DNA of 64,000 nt. Origin: Kosakonia sp. SMBL-WEM22 (GTDB lineage Bacteria > Pseudomonadota > Gammaproteobacteria > Enterobacterales > Enterobacteriaceae). Shown piece by piece: positions 44,866 to 54,042 of this stretch. Location of the stretch: positions 4,650,001-4,714,000 of the forward strand of contig NZ_CP051488.1 of assembly GCF_014490785.1 (NCBI RefSeq). Direction: 5' to 3'. The notes under the pieces are model-generated. The model ran no database searches. It was not told where the DNA came from and saw only the letters and a program-made list of their open reading frames with translations. Position 1 is the first letter of the stretch, and every line of letters starts with the position of its first letter. The position numbers were made by a program, and so were the translations under genes.

Positions 44866-45381
44866 ATGGATAAGACCACTTCGCAAGAGATGTTAGTGCA
44901 GGCTGAAAAGCTGTGCGCACAGCGCAACGTGCGCCTGACTCCACAGCGTCTGGAAGTTTTGCGTTTACTGAGCCTGCAAAAGAGCGCCATCAGCGCCTAT
45001 GACCTACTCGACCTGCTGCGCGAAAGCGAACCCCAGGCGAAGCCGCCCACGGTTTATCGCGCGCTCGATTTTCTGCTGGAGCAGGGTTTTGTGCATAAGG
45101 TGGAGTCCACCAACAGCTACGTGCTGTGCCATCTCTTCGATCAGCCGACGCACACCTCAGCCATGTTTATTTGCGATCGCTGTGGCGCGGTTAAAGAGGA
45201 GCAGGCGGAAGGGGCAGAAGATATTATGCACGCGCTGGCGGCGAAGATGGGCTTTGCCCTGCGCCACAACGTAATTGAAGCGCACGGCTTATGCGCAGCC
45301 TGCGTGGAAGTGGAAGCCTGCCGTCATCACGATCATTGCCAGCACGATCACAGCCTGCAGGTGAAGAAAAAACCACGTTAA
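44866..45381 (+). CDS. zur: Zinc uptake regulator, Fur family
   Basis: 171 residues. Winged-helix DNA-binding domain (NVRLTPQRLEVLRLL, then KPPTVYRALDFLLEQGFVHK) and a zinc-binding dimerisation domain with FICDRCGAVKEE, the HNVIEAHGLCAACVEVEACR block and a His-rich HHDHCQHDHS tail. Represses zinc import genes when zinc is plentiful. Almost identical to E. coli Zur. Confidence 0.97.
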   Translation: MDKTTSQEMLVQAEKLCAQRNVRLTPQRLEVLRLLSLQKSAISAYDLLDLLRESEPQAKPPTVYRALDFLLEQGFVHKVESTNSYVLCHLFDQPTHTSAMFICDRCGAVKEEQAEGAEDIMHALAAKMGFALRHNVIEAHGLCAACVEVEACRHHDHCQHDHSLQVKKKPR

Positions 45382-45418
45382 AATTTCTGTTTCTGTTTCT
45401 CTTTTACAAGGTAGAAGG

Positions 45419-45545
45419 CAATCCCAAAAGATTTCGCGTTTTAGCAAGGCGGCAAATGAGTGAATCATAGGGAGCATACTTAAGTATGTGACTTATGTGA
45501 GCGAGTGCAGCCAACGCGAATAAAAGGTGAAATATGAAGGGATTG
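45419..45545. repeat. 127-bp imperfect palindromic intergenic element
   Basis: Begins CAATCCC...TTCGCGTT and ends AACGCGAA...GGGATTG, so its ends are inverted repeats; its centre contains the perfect 14-base palindrome CATACTTAAGTATG (45475-45488). It can fold into one long hairpin. Similar elements with a central 'agcatacttaagtatgtgac' occur in enterobacterial intergenic regions from memory. No coding potential. Confidence 0.6.
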
Positions 45546-45647
45546 CAGATAAAACGTGGAAGATAAGGGGTGGTTAGGGAGGTACATCCTTGTACCTATG
45601 GGCAGGGTAGCCTGTGAGGGTTAATACACTTGAGGGGGAAGTGTAGG

Positions 45648-45857
45648 CTACCAGCGGTATTCGTTACGCGTTTCCCAATCCGTAACTTCCTTCTCCGCTT
45701 CGTCTTTCGCGTAACCGTAACGCTCCTGGATCTTACCTACCAGCTGGTCACGTTTACCTTCGATAACGGTCATATCGTCATCGGTCAACTTGCCCCATTT
45801 CTCTTTAACAGTACCTTTAAACTGTTTCCAGTTACCGCCGACTTCGTCTTTGTTCAT
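45648..45857 (-). CDS. yjbJ: CsbD family stress protein
   Basis: 69 residues, all helical and highly charged: NKDEVGGNWKQFKGTVKEKW and GKLTDDDMTVIEGKRDQLVG are the CsbD signature. E. coli YjbJ is an abundant general-stress (RpoS-dependent) protein of unknown biochemical role. AAGGAG site before the ATG. Confidence 0.96.
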   Translation of the reverse strand: MNKDEVGGNWKQFKGTVKEKWGKLTDDDMTVIEGKRDQLVGKIQERYGYAKDEAEKEVTDWETRNEYRW

Positions 45858-45990
45858 AATTGACTCCTTATCGTTCGGTTAAAATGACGTTCTTGCGTGC
45901 TGAACGTATTAATCATTGTAGATAAGGATTCGGCGTTCGGTTTTTTATTCGGAATCTTTAACCATTCACTCCTGGCGAAACCGCAGATCG

Positions 45991-47325
45991 TTATGCACCC
46001 TCAGCATTAGCGAACCAGCTGCCGTTGCGCCAGTGATGCCGCCAGATGAGCGCCAGTGTGATACCGCGTAGCGCGAGGAACACCGTAAGAGAGAGCCATA
46101 AACCGTGATTGCCAAGCAACGGCACCGTCAGCAGGGTCAGGCCAAAACCGGCAGCGGCAACCGCCATACTGTTACGCATTTCAGCCGCGCGCGTTGCGCC
46201 CACAAACATGCCGTCGAGCAAATAGCACCACACTCCCACCAGTGGCAGTACCACCTGCCAGATAAGATAGTGTCCGGCCACCGCCTGCAGTTCAGGAATG
46301 GAGGTCAACAGCGCAATAATCATGCTGCCCGCCAGCGCGTAGACAAGAGCAAACGCGAGCGCCACAAACCCTGCCTGACGACAGGCCGCACGCCAGACAT
46401 GCAGCAGTTGGCTGCCATCGCGCGCGCCGTAAGCCTGCCCGGAGTGGGCCTCAACGGCATAGGCAAAGCCATCCAGCGCATAGGCGGTAAAGGTGAGAAA
46501 CATCATCAGCACCGCGTTGGCAGCGACCGTTTCGCTGCCAACGCGCGCGCCCAACACGGTGATGGAGCCGAAACAGAGTTGCAGCAGCAGCGAGCGCAGC
46601 ATGATATCGCGGTTGAGAGCCAACAAACGGCGAACGCCGCCGCGCCATGCGGATGTTAGCATTGAGAGCGAGATAGCCTGCCGGCGTAAGACCTGCCACA
46701 CCATCAGCAAGCCGATAAAGAAGGTGACGTACTCCGCGATAACCGTGGCGAGTGCGGCGCCCTGCACATTCATATGCAGCCCCATCACCAGCCAGAGGTC
46801 GAGGAGGATGTTGAAGAGGTTACCCACCACCAATAATATCACCGGGGCGCGGGCATACTGGACGCCGAGCAGCCAGCCAAGCAGCACCATATTACCCAGC
46901 GAGGCTGGTGCACTAAGCCAGCGGATCTCAAGAAAGCGGCGCGCCTGCGCCAGCACCGCCTCGCTGCCGCCGGTAATGTGCAGCGCCAGGTCGATTAGCG
47001 GCGAGCGTAACAACGCGATGGCAGCACCCGCGCCGAGCGCCAGCAGCAGAGGCTGCACAAGCGCACGCGTCAGCGCTGAGGGATTTTTCGCACCGAATGC
47101 CTGGGCGGTCAGCCCGGTGGTGCTCATACGCAGAAACAGCAGCAGCATAAAGAGGAAGCTGGTTGCCGTTGCACCAATCGCCACGCCGCCGAGGTAGACG
47201 GGGCTATCCAGATGACCGATTACTGCCGTATCGACTAAGCCCAGCAGTGGAACGGTAATATTGGATAAAATCATCGGCAGCGCAAGCCGCCACAGAGCTT
47301 TGTCGGATGCGGTTAACAGCGCCAT
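45991..47325 (-). CDS. dinF: MATE family efflux protein DinF
   Basis: 444 residues, 12 membrane segments. Opens LTASDKALWRLALPMILSNI and continues VPLLGLVDTAVIGHL, the first MATE repeat; the second repeat starts near residue 225. Sodium- or proton-driven multidrug/bile-salt exporter. Lies 80 bases downstream of lexA in the same orientation, so it is read from the SOS-regulated lexA promoter as in E. coli. Confidence 0.96.
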   Translation of the reverse strand: MALLTASDKALWRLALPMILSNITVPLLGLVDTAVIGHLDSPVYLGGVAIGATATSFLFMLLLFLRMSTTGLTAQAFGAKNPSALTRALVQPLLLALGAGAAIALLRSPLIDLALHITGGSEAVLAQARRFLEIRWLSAPASLGNMVLLGWLLGVQYARAPVILLVVGNLFNILLDLWLVMGLHMNVQGAALATVIAEYVTFFIGLLMVWQVLRRQAISLSMLTSAWRGGVRRLLALNRDIMLRSLLLQLCFGSITVLGARVGSETVAANAVLMMFLTFTAYALDGFAYAVEAHSGQAYGARDGSQLLHVWRAACRQAGFVALAFALVYALAGSMIIALLTSIPELQAVAGHYLIWQVVLPLVGVWCYLLDGMFVGATRAAEMRNSMAVAAAGFGLTLLTVPLLGNHGLWLSLTVFLALRGITLALIWRHHWRNGSWFANAEGA

Positions 47326-47405
47326 AGCGTGAACATCATTACATTAAAGAGGAGAAGCGTGGCGCTGCGGCGCGCAACGTGGCGCCACAGCAAAGAAAAG
47401 AGGCT

Positions 47406-48020
47406 TTACAGCCATTCACCGTTACGGATCACGCCGACCGCCAGCCCTTCAATGGTGAAGTTCTGTTTGCGCAAATCGACCACGATCGGCGAGAAGTCGC
47501 TGTTTTCTGCCAGCAGTTCAACGGTGTTGCCATGTTTTTTCAGGCGTTTCACCGTCACTTCATCTTCGATACGGGCAACGATAACCTGACCGTTACGCGC
47601 ATCCTGCGTTTTATGTACCGCCAGCAGGTCGCCATCCATGATACCGATATCTTTCATCGACATCCCGCTAACGCGCAGCAGGAAGTCAGCATGGGGTTTA
47701 AAGAGATTTGGATCGACCTGATAGTGGCTTTCGATATGCTGCTGCGCCAGCAGCGGCTCACCCGCAGCGACGCGACCAATCAGCGGTAGACCGGCATCGT
47801 TTTCCTCTTCCAGCAGCAGGCGAAGACCGCGCGATGCGCCAGATACGATTTCGATCACCCCTTTGCGCGCCAGCGCTTTAAGGTGTTCTTCGGCTGCATT
47901 TGGGGAACGGAACCCCAATTGCTGTGCGATTTCCGCACGCGTCGGTGGCATACCGGTTTGGGTGATGCGATCGCGAATCAGATCGAACACCTCTTGCTGC
48001 CTGGCCGTTAATGCTTTCAT
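47406..48020 (-). CDS. lexA: SOS repressor LexA
   Basis: 204 residues, two more than E. coli, the extra residues lying in the hinge (LLEEENDAGLPLIG). N-terminal winged helix (PPTRAEIAQQLGFRSPNAAE) recognises CTGT-N8-ACAG. C-terminal peptidase domain: cleavage site Ala-Gly in GRVAAGEPLL, catalytic Ser in VSGMSMKDIGIMDG, Lys in VTVKRLKKHG. RecA filaments trigger self-cleavage. Autoregulated by two boxes upstream. Confidence 0.98.
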   Translation of the reverse strand: MKALTARQQEVFDLIRDRITQTGMPPTRAEIAQQLGFRSPNAAEEHLKALARKGVIEIVSGASRGLRLLLEEENDAGLPLIGRVAAGEPLLAQQHIESHYQVDPNLFKPHADFLLRVSGMSMKDIGIMDGDLLAVHKTQDARNGQVIVARIEDEVTVKRLKKHGNTVELLAENSDFSPIVVDLRKQNFTIEGLAVGVIRNGEWL

Positions 48021-48028
48021 CCCGCCCC

Positions 48029-48044
48029 CTGGGTGTATATACAG
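48029..48044 (-). promoter_or_regulatory. LexA box 1 of lexA
   Basis: Minus strand CTGTATATACACCCAG; identical to the E. coli promoter-proximal lexA box, just ahead of the GGGGGCGG Shine-Dalgarno region. Confidence 0.94.
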
Positions 48045-48049
48045 TTATG

Positions 48050-48065
48050 CTGTGAGTATATACAG
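48050..48065 (-). promoter_or_regulatory. LexA box 2 of lexA
   Basis: Minus strand CTGTATATACTCACAG, 21 bases from box 1 (two helical turns), as in E. coli; allows cooperative autorepression. Confidence 0.94.
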
Positions 48066-48128
48066 TCAACGGCGATTTTGAAACCACATTTAAGCAAAAA
48101 ACCAGAGCGTTATCGAATTATGGAAACG

Positions 48129-48497
48129 CTATCGAAAATGTGACCAAAGAAGCGAGATCCAGGTAAAGAGCGCCAGTAAAATTGTCATCAGCACCGCTGC
48201 CGAGCCCATATCCTTTGCCCGGCCGGAAAGCTCATGGAATTCAGGGCCGATACGGTCCACAACCGCTTCGATAGCGCTATTGAGGATTTCGACAATCATC
48301 ACCAGCGTGACCGAGCCAATAAGCAGGACGCGAGTAATGACATCTATATCCAAAAATGCAGCAATAATAATAGCCACAACAACAGCTACGCCCTCCTGGC
48401 GAAAAGCAGCTTCATTGATCCAGGCTGCGCGTACACCTTTCCACGAATATCCTGCGGCTTTAATGATCCGGATAAAACCGGTGGTATTATTGGCCAT
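48129..48497 (-). CDS. dgkA: Diacylglycerol kinase
   Basis: 122 residues, three transmembrane helices. Conserved N terminus ANNTTGFIRIIKAAGYSWKG and the active-site segment EILNSAIEAVVDRIGPEFHE with ELSGRAKDMGSAAV. Trimeric inner-membrane enzyme recycling diacylglycerol to phosphatidic acid. Divergent from plsB, which makes lysophosphatidic acid. Confidence 0.97.
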   Translation of the reverse strand: MANNTTGFIRIIKAAGYSWKGVRAAWINEAAFRQEGVAVVVAIIIAAFLDIDVITRVLLIGSVTLVMIVEILNSAIEAVVDRIGPEFHELSGRAKDMGSAAVLMTILLALFTWISLLWSHFR

Positions 48498-48629
48498 GAA
48501 AAGAACCTTTTTAACTATTAAGCGTCAATGAGTAGTGGTACACGCAGCGGTACCACAGAAATTATGCGTGCTTTCTGATATTCTTGCGGCGCAATGGCAC
48601 TATTAATAACCAGAGGCTTTACACCCTTT

Positions 48630-51050
48630 ATGTCCGGCTGGCCACGAATTTACTACAAATTACTGAACTTACCATTAAGCGTGCTGGTAAAAAGTAAATC
48701 GATCCCCGCAGAACCTGCACAGGAACTGGGGCTCGACACATCACGACCTATTATGTATGTGCTGCCTTATAACTCAAAGGCAGACTTAATGACCTTGCGC
48801 GAGCAGTGCCTGGCGCATGAATTACCCGATCCCCTCGAACCACTGGAGATCGATGGCGCGCTGCTGCCACGCTATGTGTTCATTCACGGCGGCCCGCGCG
48901 TATTTACCTATTACACGCCGAAAGAAGAGTCGATAAAACTGTTCCATGACTACCTGGATTTACACCGTAGCCATCCCGATCTGGATGTGCAGATGGTGCC
49001 GGTATCAGTGATGTTCGGTCGCTCGCCAGGGCGTGAAAAGGGTGAAATCAATCCGCCGTTGCGCATGCTCAACGGTATTCAGAAATTCTTCGCTGTTTCG
49101 TGGCTTGGTCGCGACAGCTTTGTGCGCTTCTCCCCGCCCGTTTCGCTGCGCCGCATGGCGACCGAACACGGTACGGATAAGATCATCGCGCAAAAACTGG
49201 CTCGCGTGGCACGTATGCACTTCGCACGCCAGCGTCTGGCCGCTGTTGGCCCACGTCTGCCCGCGCGTCAGGATCTCTTCAATAAGCTCCTGTCGTCGAA
49301 AGCGATTGCCCGTGCGGTGGAAGATGAAGCACGCAGCAAAAAGATCTCCCATGATAAGGCGCAGCAAAACGCTATCGCGCTGATGGAAGAGATTGCCGCT
49401 AACTTCTCTTACGAGATGATTCGCCTGACTGACCGTATCCTCGGCTTTACGTGGAACCGGCTCTATCAGGGGATCAACGTGCACAACGCCGAGCGCGTTC
49501 GTCAGCTGGCGCATGAAGGCCACGAAATTGTCTATGTCCCCTGCCACCGCAGCCACATGGACTACCTGCTGCTCTCCTATGTGCTGTATCACCAGGGTCT
49601 GGTGCCGCCGCACATTGCAGCCGGGATCAACCTCAACTTCTGGCCCGCCGGTCCGGTTTTCCGCCGTCTTGGCGCCTTCTTTATTCGCCGTACTTTTAAA
49701 GGCAATAAGCTCTACTCGACGGTGTTCCGTGAATATTTAGGCGAGCTCTTCAGCCGCGGTTATTCGGTGGAATATTTCGTTGAGGGCGGCCGCTCGCGCA
49801 CCGGGCGCCTGCTCGATCCGAAAACAGGCACCCTGTCGATGACCATTCAGGCGATGCTGCGCGGCGGTACGCGCCCCATCACGCTGGTACCAATCTATAT
49901 CGGCTACGAGCATGTGATGGAGGTCGGTACCTACGCCAAAGAGCTACGCGGCGCGACGAAAGAGAAAGAGAGCCTGCTGCAGATGCTGCGCGGCCTCAGC
50001 AAACTGCGTAACCTCGGACAGGGCTATGTGAACTTCGGCGAGCCAATCCCGCTGATGAACTACCTGAACCACCATGTGCCGGAGTGGCGTGAGTCGATCG
50101 ATCCGATTGAAGCGATCCGTCCGGCATGGCTGACGCCGACGGTTAATAGCATCGCTGCCGATCTGATGGTTCGCATCAACAATGCCGGTGCGGCAAACGC
50201 CATGAACCTCTGCTGTACGGCGCTGCTGGCTTCACGCCAGCGCTCGCTGACGCGTGAGCAGCTGACCGAGCAGCTCGACTGCTACCTTGAGCTGATGCGC
50301 AATGTGCCCTACTCCCCGGACTCTACCGCGCCATCAGCCAGCGCCGCTGAGCTTATCGCTCACGCGCTGCAGATGAACAAATTTGAGGTCGAGAAGGACA
50401 CCATCGGCGATATCATCATCCTGCCGCGCGAGCAGGCGGTGCTGATGACCTATTACCGCAACAACATTGCGCACATGCTGATGCTGCCGTCGCTGATCGC
50501 AGCGATAGTGACTCAACATCGCGCCATCTCACGCGGTGAAATTCTGCGTCATGTGGAACTGCTCTACCCGATGCTGAAAGCCGAGCTGTTCCTGCGCTGG
50601 GAAAATGCAGAGCTGGCAGAGGTACTGGATAAGCTGATTCAGGAGCTGGTGCGCCAGGGGCTGATTACTCTGAAAGAGGAGCTTCTCAGTATTAATCCGG
50701 CGCATTCACGCACCCTGCAGCTGCTGGCCGCAGGCGCGCGCGAGACGCTGCAGCGTTATGCCATCACCTTCTGGCTGCTGAGTGCCAATCCGGCGATGAA
50801 CCGCAGTACGCTGGAGAAAGAGAGCCGTACGCTGGCGCAGCGCCTGTCGGTGCTGCACGGTATTAATGCACCGGAGTTCTTCGATAAAGCGGTCTTCAGC
50901 ACGCTGGTGCTGACGCTGCGCGACGAGGGGTATATCAGCGATACCGGAGACGCCGATCCGTCACGCACGCTTGGCGTCTACCAGATGCTGGCAGAACTGA
51001 TGACGTCGGATGTGCGTTTAACGATTGAGAGCGCGACGCAAGCGGAGTGA
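48630..51050 (+). CDS. plsB: Glycerol-3-phosphate 1-O-acyltransferase
   Basis: 806 residues from MSGWPRIYYKLLNLPLSV, the start used for E. coli PlsB; an in-frame ATG at 48594 would add 12 residues. First committed step of phospholipid synthesis on the inner membrane. Visible acyltransferase blocks: VYVPCHRSHMDYLLLSY (catalytic HX4D), AAGINLNFWPAGPVFRR, the VEYFVEGGRSRTGRL phosphate-binding block and ITLVPIYIGYEHVMEVG. Followed by a REP cluster. Confidence 0.96.
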   Translation: MSGWPRIYYKLLNLPLSVLVKSKSIPAEPAQELGLDTSRPIMYVLPYNSKADLMTLREQCLAHELPDPLEPLEIDGALLPRYVFIHGGPRVFTYYTPKEESIKLFHDYLDLHRSHPDLDVQMVPVSVMFGRSPGREKGEINPPLRMLNGIQKFFAVSWLGRDSFVRFSPPVSLRRMATEHGTDKIIAQKLARVARMHFARQRLAAVGPRLPARQDLFNKLLSSKAIARAVEDEARSKKISHDKAQQNAIALMEEIAANFSYEMIRLTDRILGFTWNRLYQGINVHNAERVRQLAHEGHEIVYVPCHRSHMDYLLLSYVLYHQGLVPPHIAAGINLNFWPAGPVFRRLGAFFIRRTFKGNKLYSTVFREYLGELFSRGYSVEYFVEGGRSRTGRLLDPKTGTLSMTIQAMLRGGTRPITLVPIYIGYEHVMEVGTYAKELRGATKEKESLLQMLRGLSKLRNLGQGYVNFGEPIPLMNYLNHHVPEWRESIDPIEAIRPAWLTPTVNSIAADLMVRINNAGAANAMNLCCTALLASRQRSLTREQLTEQLDCYLELMRNVPYSPDSTAPSASAAELIAHALQMNKFEVEKDTIGDIIILPREQAVLMTYYRNNIAHMLMLPSLIAAIVTQHRAISRGEILRHVELLYPMLKAELFLRWENAELAEVLDKLIQELVRQGLITLKEELLSINPAHSRTLQLLAAGARETLQRYAITFWLLSANPAMNRSTLEKESRTLAQRLSVLHGINAPEFFDKAVFSTLVLTLRDEGYISDTGDADPSRTLGVYQMLAELMTSDVRLTIESATQAE

Positions 51051-51395
51051 TGGAAGTGCCGGATGCCGCATGAACGCTTATCCGGCCTACAGGGTAATGC
51101 TGAACTGTATGGTCACTGCCGGATGGCGCGTAAACGCTTATCCGGCCTACAGGGTAATGCTGAACTGTATGCTCACTGCCGGATGGCGCGTAAACGCTTA
51201 TCCGGCCTACAGGATAATGCTGAACTGTATGCTCACTGCCGGATGGCGCGTAAGCGCTTATCCGGCCTACAGGAGAATGCTGAACTGTATGCTCACTGCC
51301 GGATGGCGCGTAAGCGCTTATCCGGCCTACGCTGTTTCGGCGCTGCTGTTTTTGTAGGCCGGATAAGGCGCAGCCGCCATCCGGCAACTTAGCGC
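51050..51395. repeat. REP/BIME cluster with exact 60-bp tandem periodicity
   Basis: Five REP sequences (core GCCGGATGGCGCGTAAACGC... TTATCCGGCCTAC) recur every 60 bases at about 51115, 51175, 51235 and 51295, plus a first variant at 51058. The spacer (GGTAATGCTGAACTGTATGC) is also repeated almost unchanged. A sixth REP in inverted orientation ends the cluster (51350-51385). Such elements form stable hairpins, protect 3' mRNA ends and bind gyrase or IHF in some classes. It lies between convergent plsB and ubiA. Confidence 0.9.
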
Positions 51396-51421
51396 ATGAG
51401 TCACGCCCCCGGCCCCCCGCG

Positions 51422-52300
51422 CTATACGTGCAGATAACTCACCGCCAGCCCCAGAAACAGCACCAGGCCAACGTAGTTATTGTTCAGGAAGGCTTTAAAA
51501 CAGGCATCGCGTTCGCGGTCTGCAATCAGCACCTGCTGATAAACAAACAGCGCCCCGGCGATCAGTACGGTGGCGTAATAGATCCACCCCAGCCCGTTCA
51601 GCCAGCCAACTGCCGCCATCATCGCCATCACCATTATCTGCAAAATGCCGATAATCAGCTTGTCATGGCGTCCAAAGAGGATCGCCGTCGACTTAATGCC
51701 AATCTTCACATCATCGTCGCGATCGACCATCGCGTATTCGGTGTCATAGGCTACCGCCCACAGAATATTGGCGAAGAACATAATCCAGCAGCTCAGCGGC
51801 ACAGATTCACTGACAGCGGCAAATGCCATCGGTATCGACCAGCCAAACGCCGCGCCCAGCACCACCTGCGGCAGATGCGTATAGCGCTTCATAAAGGGGT
51901 AGATCCACGCCAGACCCAGCGCCGCGACCGAGAGCAGGATCGTCATCAGATTGAGGGTAAGCACCAGCGCAAAGGCCAGCAGCACGAGGATGATAAACAG
52001 CCCGCGCGCCTCATTTTCCGTCACCGCGCCGCTCGGCAAAGGCCGATTTGCAGTACGCTTTACGTGCCCATCAAACTTACGATCGGCGTAATCATTCACC
52101 ACACAGCCCGCCGCGCGCATCAGCCAGACGCCGGCGACAAACACTAACAAAATCCACAGCGGCGGTACGCCAGGCGTTGCCACCCACAGCGCCCACAGCG
52201 TCGGCCACAGCAGTAACAGCGCACCAATCGGTTTGTCCGTACGCATTAGCCGATGAAAGGCCAACAGTTTAGTTGGCGTGAGACTCCACTCCATTTTCAA
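51422..52300 (-). CDS. ubiA: 4-hydroxybenzoate octaprenyltransferase
   Basis: 292 residues, about nine membrane helices. Aspartate-rich motifs NDYADRKFDGHVKRT and DTEYAMVDRDDD bind the polyprenyl diphosphate through magnesium. Second step of ubiquinone synthesis. Directly downstream of ubiC with six bases between. Confidence 0.97.
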   Translation of the reverse strand: MKMEWSLTPTKLLAFHRLMRTDKPIGALLLLWPTLWALWVATPGVPPLWILLVFVAGVWLMRAAGCVVNDYADRKFDGHVKRTANRPLPSGAVTENEARGLFIILVLLAFALVLTLNLMTILLSVAALGLAWIYPFMKRYTHLPQVVLGAAFGWSIPMAFAAVSESVPLSCWIMFFANILWAVAYDTEYAMVDRDDDVKIGIKSTAILFGRHDKLIIGILQIMVMAMMAAVGWLNGLGWIYYATVLIAGALFVYQQVLIADRERDACFKAFLNNNYVGLVLFLGLAVSYLHV

Positions 52301-52306
52301 TTCCTC

Positions 52307-52804
52307 TTAGTACAGCGGTGACGCGGGCAGAAACAGTTCGGTCAACATCAGCGGTTTACCGCCGAGACGCAGGCGGGAGCGCCGCCCCCATAACTGCTCG
52401 TGGCGTCCAATATCAATAAAGTCACGCGTAAGTGTAGAAGAGGTGAAAAGATATCGCCCCAGCGGCGTGTTGCCCAGCTTTTGCAGCGCCAGTTCCGGCC
52501 CGCTCAGGGTTGACTCGGGCACCACGGTGCGACCGGCAAGCCAGGGCTCTCCGTCGGCGCAGAGCAGGATTTCCCGCAGCCAGTAACGAGCTTCATCGGG
52601 TAGGTGATCGCGCTCTTCGGCAATCTCGTCAGACGTGACAAACCCCTCGCGGATCAGCGTAACCGTAACCTTTTTGCCCTGTTGTTCAAAACGTTTGGTC
52701 ATCGAATCTTCCAGCAACAGCCACTCAAGCAGTTGCGGTTCCAGCGCGGGGATGGCGTCCAGGTAGCGAAGCGCACGCAATTGCGTAAGCGCAGGATGTG
52801 ACAT
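52307..52804 (-). CDS. ubiC: Chorismate--pyruvate lyase
   Basis: 165 residues. Conserved features TQLRALRYLDAIPALEPQ, SMTKRFEQQGKKVTVTLIR, the REILLCADGEPWLAGRTV block and the C-terminal LGRYLFTSSTLTRDFIDIG. Converts chorismate to 4-hydroxybenzoate and pyruvate, supplying UbiA. First gene of the ubiC-ubiA operon. Confidence 0.96.
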   Translation of the reverse strand: MSHPALTQLRALRYLDAIPALEPQLLEWLLLEDSMTKRFEQQGKKVTVTLIREGFVTSDEIAEERDHLPDEARYWLREILLCADGEPWLAGRTVVPESTLSGPELALQKLGNTPLGRYLFTSSTLTRDFIDIGRHEQLWGRRSRLRLGGKPLMLTELFLPASPLY

Positions 52805-52923
52805 GCCTTACTCTCCGGTACATAACATGGCAGTAGTGTATCGCAGAACCGATTGGCGAGTGGCGGGAAACTTTATTCGCTTTTCATCTGTGCAACAGTT
52901 GCGCAACAACGCGACCGCGCGGA

Positions 52924-52952
52924 GGAAAAAAAGGTGCGTCTGGCGACGCACC
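52924..52952 (-). terminator. Rho-independent terminator of malM
   Basis: Minus strand GGTGCGTCGC / GCGACGCACC-type stem (GGTGCGTCGCCAGACGCACC) followed by TTTTTTT; ends the malK-lamB-malM operon. Confidence 0.9.
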
Positions 52953-52985
52953 AGTTACTGCAAGTATCAACAACGTGGGGAGAGT

Positions 52986-53933
52986 TTACCCCTTGCCTTT
53001 TACACTGCTGATAAAAGTGGCACGGGCAGTTTTCGACCCGAGACGCTCTGCTTCATTCAATAATTTCAGGGCTTTATCGATATCGCCCTTCGCAGCCGCC
53101 TCTTTGATTGCCCGGTTAAAGTAGCTCTCGGTATCGTTGAGCATCGGCTCGCTTTTCGCGGCAGGTGCTGGCGCAGGAGCAGGCGCAGCAACCGGTGCTG
53201 GTGCTGGCTGCGTGTTATAGACAGGCGCGGCGGTGTTGCCGACCGTCACCGCACTCGGCGCCGAGGAGCCAAACAGCGGGCCGACCAGGATGCTGGATGC
53301 GGAAGAGGTGCTGGCTTTCAGCGCCAGTGTGCCGCTGGAGGCATGACGGGCAATTGGATCCGGAATATCCGGCACCGCGTTACCGTTTCCTTTGGCGAAG
53401 GCTTTAGCGGGGTCAACCATTTGTGTGGTCTGACGCAGATCTTTTTCCGTGGTGAAGACTAATAAGTAGAGCTTTTGCTGACCCAGCGCAGGCGTCAGTT
53501 TCATGGTGCCTTCCAGGCGGTTATCGGACATCACGCCCGGCTCCTGGTAGGCAAAAAAGCTGGAGGGGAAAAAGGCTGCTGGCGACAGATTCTGATCCAA
53601 CACCAGCACGTTCGGCGCGAAGACGCTTTCATCTTTGACTTTGCTGCTGAGCGTAATATTCAGTTCGCCGATATTGGCCGGCACGCTGTAGGCCATCACC
53701 GGGCCGCTGATGCCGCTGACATTCAGGCGCTGCCCTGCAACAGAGATATCGTTAGTCACGGTTTGTGAGGCATTCACCGGCGTCCACTGTAGTTGTTGAA
53801 GCGCGGAGGCCGGAATGGCGGGCGCGGCAGAGAGATCCTGCGGCACGATGTTAATCGCCGCAAAGCTGGTCATCGGCGCAGCCAGCAGGCCAGCTGTGAG
53901 GCACAATGCGAGAAGACTCTTTTTCATTTTCAT
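52986..53933 (-). CDS. malM: Maltose operon periplasmic protein MalM
   Basis: 315 residues from MKMKKSLLALCLTAGLLA, with AAGGTGA upstream; the open frame extends further but is not used. Sec signal peptide cut near SFAA, then SVPANIGELNITLSSKV, FAPNVLVLDQNLSPAAFFPS, a Pro/Ala-rich linker (PAPAPVAAPAPAPAPAA) and a helical C terminus. Periplasmic, function unknown, co-expressed with lamB and malK. The Pro-Ala linker is longer than in E. coli. Confidence 0.95.
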   Translation of the reverse strand: MKMKKSLLALCLTAGLLAAPMTSFAAINIVPQDLSAAPAIPASALQQLQWTPVNASQTVTNDISVAGQRLNVSGISGPVMAYSVPANIGELNITLSSKVKDESVFAPNVLVLDQNLSPAAFFPSSFFAYQEPGVMSDNRLEGTMKLTPALGQQKLYLLVFTTEKDLRQTTQMVDPAKAFAKGNGNAVPDIPDPIARHASSGTLALKASTSSASSILVGPLFGSSAPSAVTVGNTAAPVYNTQPAPAPVAAPAPAPAPAAKSEPMLNDTESYFNRAIKEAAAKGDIDKALKLLNEAERLGSKTARATFISSVKGKG

Positions 53934-53994
53934 TGTTATCACCTTAATTTCGTTGTGAGCGGTAGCCAGGCAATAGCGCGCTTCACCTAAAATT

Positions 53995-54012
53995 GAGGGG
54001 CTTGCGCCCCTC
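53995..54012 (-). terminator. Hairpin between lamB and malM
   Basis: GAGGGGC / GCCCCTC stem with a short loop, followed on the minus strand by AATTTT. Probably a partial terminator that lowers malM expression relative to lamB. Confidence 0.55.
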
Positions 54013-54042
54013 TTTTCATGCATTACAGCGGGTAGGACTCGA

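Noticed and set aside
51025..51392. Open frames on both strands across the REP cluster
   Set aside because: Their repeated peptides simply reflect the 60-bp tandem repeat; there are no start signals.
51050..51395. CRISPR array
   Set aside because: The repeat and its spacer are both conserved, and the unit is a REP palindrome; a CRISPR would have unique spacers. No cas genes are present.
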